Origin: Clostridiales bacterium UBA6386
GTDB taxonomy: Bacteria > Bacillota > Clostridia > Oscillospirales > Oscillospiraceae
Length of the DNA stretch: 61,256 bases
NCBI GenBank assembly: GCA_002437585.1
Contig: DJQM01000031.1
Location: 16,582 to 77,837 of the forward strand
Direction: 5' to 3'
Below, in pieces: positions 57,922-61,256 of this stretch. The notes beneath the pieces are model-generated. The model made no database searches, was not told where the DNA came from, and saw only the letters and a list, made by a program, of their open reading frames with translations. A program made the translations under genes and the position numbers. The first letter of the stretch is position 1, and each line of letters begins with the position of its first letter.

Positions 57922-59277
57922 ATGGAAATCATCAAGCCCCGTACTTTGTCCGGCTTCCTGGAGCTGCTCCCCGGCAAGCAGATTCGCTTTGAGAAAATGC
58001 TGGAAATTCTGCGCACGACTTACGCCTCCTACGGCTTCGCCCCCCTGGACACCCCGGTCATCGAGGATGCCCAGATTCTCCTTGCCAAGGGCGGCGGCGA
58101 GACCGAGAAGCAGATCTACCGCTTTACCAAGGGCGACAGCGACCTGGCTCTGCGCTTCGACCTGACCGTGCCCCTGGCCAAATATGTGGCTCTTCACTAT
58201 AACGAGCTGGCCTTCCCCTTCCGCCGCTATCAGATCAGCAAGGTCTACCGGGGCGAGCGTGCCCAGCGGGGTCGGTTCCGGGAGTTCTACCAGGCGGACA
58301 TCGACATCATCGGCGACGGCAAGCTGGACATTCTGAATGAAGCGGAGATTCCCGCCATCATCTACAAGGTCTTCCGGGGCTTCGGCCTGAGCCGGTTCCA
58401 GATCCGGGTGAACAACCGGAAGATTCTCAACGGCTTCTACGCCATGCTGGGTCTGTCCGAAAAGTCCGGGGACATCATGCGTACCGTGGACAAGCTGGAC
58501 AAGATCGGCACCGAAAAGGTCAAGCTGATCCTGCTGGAGGACTGCGGCCTGACCAACGATCAGGCGGACGAAATCCTTCTCTTCATCGCCATTCATGGTT
58601 CCAACGCCCAGGTTCTGGCCGCTCTGGAGGGCTACGCCGGCCGGAACGAAATGTTCGACCAGGGCCTTGCCGAGCTGAAGGCCGTCACCGTAAACCTGGC
58701 CGCCTTCGGCGTGCCGGAGGCCAACTTCGCCGTTGACCTGACCATCGCCCGGGGTCTGGATTACTACACCGGCACCGTCTACGAGACTACCCTCCTCGAC
58801 CACCCGGAGATTGGCTCCGTCTGCTCCGGCGGCCGGTACGACAATCTGGCGGGCTACTATATTGAAAAGGCTCTGCCCGGCGTGGGCATTTCCATCGGCC
58901 TGACCCGGCTTTTCTACGTCCTGGACGAGCAGGGACTTCTGAACCCCGCCCTGCCCTCCGCTCCTGCGGATGTCCTTGTGCTGCCCATGACCGACAGCCC
59001 CACCGCCGCCATCGCTGTAGCCGAGACCATCCGCTCCGCCGGACTGCGGGTGCAGCTGTACGGTGAGCAGAAGAAGTTCAAGCAGAAGATGGCCTACGCC
59101 AATAAGCTGGAGGTGCCCTTCGCGGTGCTTCTGGGGGAGGACGAAATCGCCGAGGGCGTGTGTTCCGTGAAGAACATGCAGACCGGTGAACAGGTGAAGC
59201 TCTCCCCAACTGACGCCGCCGCCTATATCAAGAATGCCCTGGCCGCCACCGACTGCGCCGTCATTCTGGAAAAGTAA
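57922..59277 (+). CDS. hisS: Histidyl-tRNA synthetase
   Basis: A 451-residue class II synthetase. Motif 2 region KVYRGERAQRGRFREFYQAD, the HisA signature ARGLDYYTGTVYE, and motif 3 GISIGLTRLFYVLDE are all present, followed by an anticodon-binding domain (VLVLPMTDSPTAAI). The TIARGLDYYTG and histidine-specific residues support a true HisRS rather than HisZ. The length is slightly above the usual 420. AAAGGAAAACC precedes the ATG; no T-box is seen in the 195-base gap. Confidence 0.93.
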   Translation: MEIIKPRTLSGFLELLPGKQIRFEKMLEILRTTYASYGFAPLDTPVIEDAQILLAKGGGETEKQIYRFTKGDSDLALRFDLTVPLAKYVALHYNELAFPFRRYQISKVYRGERAQRGRFREFYQADIDIIGDGKLDILNEAEIPAIIYKVFRGFGLSRFQIRVNNRKILNGFYAMLGLSEKSGDIMRTVDKLDKIGTEKVKLILLEDCGLTNDQADEILLFIAIHGSNAQVLAALEGYAGRNEMFDQGLAELKAVTVNLAAFGVPEANFAVDLTIARGLDYYTGTVYETTLLDHPEIGSVCSGGRYDNLAGYYIEKALPGVGISIGLTRLFYVLDEQGLLNPALPSAPADVLVLPMTDSPTAAIAVAETIRSAGLRVQLYGEQKKFKQKMAYANKLEVPFAVLLGEDEIAEGVCSVKNMQTGEQVKLSPTDAAAYIKNALAATDCAVILEK

Positions 59278-59291
59278 TCATATTACGGGGT

Positions 59292-59387
59292 GTCATTGCG
59301 AGCCAGCGGTGCTCCGCGCAGCGAATTTGAAATAGTAATGACTGCCAGCGGCAGTCATACCTTAGTGCAGCGCACACTGGCGTTGCC
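59292..59387. repeat. Interspersed palindromic repeat, long form
   Basis: GTCATTGCGAGCCAGCGGTG start, inner hairpin ACTGCCAGCGGCAGT, and a shortened right end CACTGGCGTTGCC. Confidence 0.8.
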
Positions 59388-59454
59388 CTTTCCAAGGATT
59401 CCCTCCGGTCACAATCCCCCGGTTAATGGTAATATCCCCGAATATTGATAAATG

Positions 59455-59479
59455 GACTGCTGCAATACTTGCAGCAGTC
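59455..59479. terminator. Hairpin between hisS and fliB-like gene
   Basis: GACTGCTGCAA / TTGCAGCAGTC followed by TATTTTT on the plus strand. It is five bases past the fliB-like stop on the other strand, so it may serve both. Confidence 0.75.
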
Positions 59480-59484
59480 TATTT

Positions 59485-60471
59485 TTACTGTAAAAGCATC
59501 CCCAGCAGCTTTGCGTCGGTAAAAATCGGGCTGTCGTAGGCTGCGTCCAGAATCGCGTCCAGGTTCTCCGCGTCGTTTTCGATCTCCTTGGAGAACAGCT
59601 GTGCCGTTTCCCGGAAATCACCCCCCAGCAGCCGGAGAAGGACGGCGGAAATCACCATAAATTTTACCCGGCCGTACAGGTCGTAATCCGACACCGCCTG
59701 GAGCCAGTACCGATTCACCAGATACCGGAGCAGATTCTCCGTCCGTCTGTCCCAGTCTCCAGGCTCCGGCGTATGCAGACGCCGCCGCCAGGTATCGGTC
59801 AGGATTTCCAGCCCGGAGAAGAATTCCAGCACCGCCGCCGGGTCGCCGGGTCGAGCCATGGCCTTCGCCGTTTCCCAGGCCGCCGCCCGGTCAAAGGGTC
59901 GTTCCGCTTCCCCGTCCAGCTCTCCCTGAGCCTGACAGCCGTAGAGCAGCAGCAAGGCCAGTGCCTTGGAAATATCCGATTCTGCCAGAATTTCCAACGC
60001 CTTGGCACGGGTTCGTTTCAGCACCGCCATGGCCTCCCGGTCATATTCCGCCGCTTCCCCGCCGGGAACCTCCTCCGTCACATAGCCGCTTTCTCCTTCC
60101 AGAATCCATCTGGCCGCCTCTGGGCAGCTCAGCTCCAGCCCCCGCTCTGCGAAGTCCCCATAGTCGTGGGTCAGTCGGGGAAACTGGCGGCAAGTCTCGC
60201 ACAGTGCCTTCTCCCCCAGCTCCGCCTGGATCCGGCACAGGCCGTCCCGCCGCCACATAGGGCACCGTCCGTCCCGGATGGTCAGATAAGCTTCCCCGTC
60301 TTCCTCCCGGAGAACAGACCGCAGATCATCCCCCAGCTTTCCCGGTAAGGCCCGGTAGCGGCAGGCCGAAGACGCGTCCACCTGCACCTGCCAGTCCTTG
60401 CAGCAGCTGTCCGGGCAGTCTCCCGCCAGGCAGCGGAAACGATCAAAATAGACAGGTTTCGTAATTTCCAT
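59485..60471 (-). CDS. FliB-like lysine N-methylase
   Basis: A 328-residue protein with the FliB cysteine arrangement: FRCLAGDCPDSCCKDWQVQV at the N-terminus, CPMWRRDGLCRIQ, then ALCETCRQFPRL and LELSCPEAARWIL. These are thought to hold an Fe-S cluster. FliB methylates lysines of flagellin in Salmonella; no flagellar gene is present here, so the target may be another surface protein. GGAGGCATTCC precedes the ATG and lies directly beneath the terminator of the upstream gene. Confidence 0.82.
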   Translation of the reverse strand: MEITKPVYFDRFRCLAGDCPDSCCKDWQVQVDASSACRYRALPGKLGDDLRSVLREEDGEAYLTIRDGRCPMWRRDGLCRIQAELGEKALCETCRQFPRLTHDYGDFAERGLELSCPEAARWILEGESGYVTEEVPGGEAAEYDREAMAVLKRTRAKALEILAESDISKALALLLLYGCQAQGELDGEAERPFDRAAAWETAKAMARPGDPAAVLEFFSGLEILTDTWRRRLHTPEPGDWDRRTENLLRYLVNRYWLQAVSDYDLYGRVKFMVISAVLLRLLGGDFRETAQLFSKEIENDAENLDAILDAAYDSPIFTDAKLLGMLLQ

Positions 60472-60486
60472 GGAATGCCTCCAAAA

Positions 60487-60511
60487 AGAGCGCACACCCG
60501 GGGTGTGCGCT
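60487..60511 (-). terminator. Terminator between DivIVA-like and FliB-like genes
   Basis: GAGCGCACACCCC / GGGTGTGCGCTC followed by TTTTT on the minus strand and then immediately GGAGG of the FliB-like gene. Read-through or antitermination would be needed for downstream expression, unless another promoter exists. Confidence 0.85.
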
Positions 60512-60518
60512 CAAGTCG

Positions 60519-61130
60519 TCAATTCTGATTCGGCCGGATGGTGCCCATGATGGAGGACGCGTCCTGCAGAGCCTGCTTGCCGGAGCTGACCGCCGCCTGA
60601 AGCTGGGTCAGCTGGCACATGACCTGGTCGGCCATCTGGGTAATGTCGGCGGAAATGCCGTCCACCTTGGCTGTGGTCTGGGTGAGTACGCTGTTTGCCT
60701 GGTAGTACACCAGCTCCGAACGCTCCTTGGCCTCCCGCTCGATCCGCTCCGCCCGGCGATAGGCCTCCAGCTCGTCGCTGGCCGTGGGGGACAGGGTACC
60801 CTCCGGCTGAGCCGGCTGCACCGCCGCCTGCTCCAGCTGTGCGCACCGGCTCTGAGCCGCTGCCAGCTGCCGCTCCAGATCGGCCTGACGGGCGGAAGCC
60901 TCCTCCAGCTGGGTATTCAGATTCCGGCACTTTTCCTCCAGGGATTCCACCAACAGCCGCTGACTTTCCGGGTCGGGCAGGCTCTCCAGCCGGGTACGCA
61001 GGCTCTCGTTCTCGGCGGTGAGCTGGTTGAGCTGGTTGGTGTGCTTGGTGTTGATATATTCTAAGTAATGCACCACATCCTCCCGGTTGAAGCCGTTGAA
61101 GGCGGTGCGGAAATTCTGGGAAGAAGCCAT
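60519..61130 (-). CDS. DivIVA-like coiled-coil protein
   Basis: A 203-residue protein. Residues 7-27 (FRTAFNGFNREDVVHYLEYI) resemble the membrane-targeting start of DivIVA/GpsB proteins; residues 30-105 form a heptad-rich coiled coil, then a Pro/Gln linker at about 105-115 and a second helical region (ELEAYRRAERIEREAKERSE...). It may mark poles or the septum. GGAGAAAAAT precedes the ATG. GpsB-like and Wag31-like alternatives are possible; the fold call is firmer than the role. Confidence 0.7.
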   Translation of the reverse strand: MASSQNFRTAFNGFNREDVVHYLEYINTKHTNQLNQLTAENESLRTRLESLPDPESQRLLVESLEEKCRNLNTQLEEASARQADLERQLAAAQSRCAQLEQAAVQPAQPEGTLSPTASDELEAYRRAERIEREAKERSELVYYQANSVLTQTTAKVDGISADITQMADQVMCQLTQLQAAVSSGKQALQDASSIMGTIRPNQN

Positions 61131-61160
61131 ATTTTTCTCCTTTATGCAGGATTTTTCTGA

Positions 61161-61189
61161 ATTATATCATATTCCATTCGGAAAAACAA
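61161..61189 (-). promoter_or_regulatory. Promoter of DivIVA-like gene
   Basis: TTGTTT, a 17-base spacer and TATAAT on the minus strand, about 30 bases before the ATG. Confidence 0.75.
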
Positions 61190-61256
61190 CCGTTTCGCCA
61201 AAAAGAATCCCGTCCGGAGCAAAAATTTTTCCCATTTTGTATGTGCTAAAATGAAG

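Noticed and set aside
1..61256. tRNA, rRNA or tmRNA genes
   Set aside because: I looked for typical GGTTCRANYCC arms and rRNA landmarks in the gaps and found none. A covariance search would be decisive.

Overview
This is a GC-rich chromosomal segment from a Gram-positive anaerobe. The best fit is an uncultured or acetogenic member of class Clostridia, probably Oscillospirales. The evidence is the Firmicutes-type gene content (T-box leaders, DivIVA-like protein, TM1266-type regulator, strong AGGAGG ribosome binding sites), Wood-Ljungdahl genes of bacterial type, and many interspersed palindromic repeats with the core GTCATTGCGAACCAGT...ACTGGTGTGGCAATCC. I see no rRNA, no tRNA and no CRISPR array.

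Layout. 0-4 kb: split transketolase and a surface cell-wall hydrolase. 3.8-9 kb: an orphan phage baseplate/tail-like protein, an EF-G-like GTPase and ilvE. 8.9-15.6 kb (minus strand): a compact, fully open phage head module (terminase small and large, portal, protease, capsid, connector, adaptor and two tail-proximal genes) with no integrase, lysis, replication or tail-tube genes. 15.7-29.2 kb: an orphan HPt protein, then a T-box-controlled branched-chain amino acid operon (ilvA-leuA-leuC-leuD-leuB-ilvB-ilvN-ilvC-ilvD plus a DUF815 ATPase). 29.4-35.9 kb: typA, a CapA-like lipoprotein, and the rpmH-rnpA-yidD-yidC-jag cluster.

36-46.9 kb (minus strand) holds the methyl-branch and acetyl-CoA-synthase part of the Wood-Ljungdahl pathway: metF, cooC, acsD, a single gene that fuses acsC (corrinoid protein large subunit) to acsE (methyl-H4folate methyltransferase), a membrane-anchored PH-like protein, acsB, then RACo (corrinoid reactivator) and a DUF3786 protein on their own promoter. 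The CO dehydrogenase subunit (acsA/cooS) is not in the window. The genes would take methylene-H4folate to methyl-H4folate (MetF), move the methyl group to the corrinoid protein (AcsE domain to AcsCD), keep the cobalt reduced (RACo), and condense methyl, CO and CoA on AcsB. The pta gene at 55-56 kb would turn the product into acetyl phosphate.

47-61 kb is mostly housekeeping: thrS with a T-box, a 3D/G5 cell-wall protein, rsmA, a HAD phosphatase, a YdcF-like membrane protein, an ECF transporter S component with a TM1266 regulator behind a structured leader, pta, a MinD-like ATPase, mgsA, hisS, a FliB-like methylase and a DivIVA-like coiled coil. The most unusual points are the AcsC-AcsE fusion, the head-only phage module, a pair of intergenic hairpin elements with diverged but still complementary arms, and a C39-like domain whose cysteine is replaced by serine.
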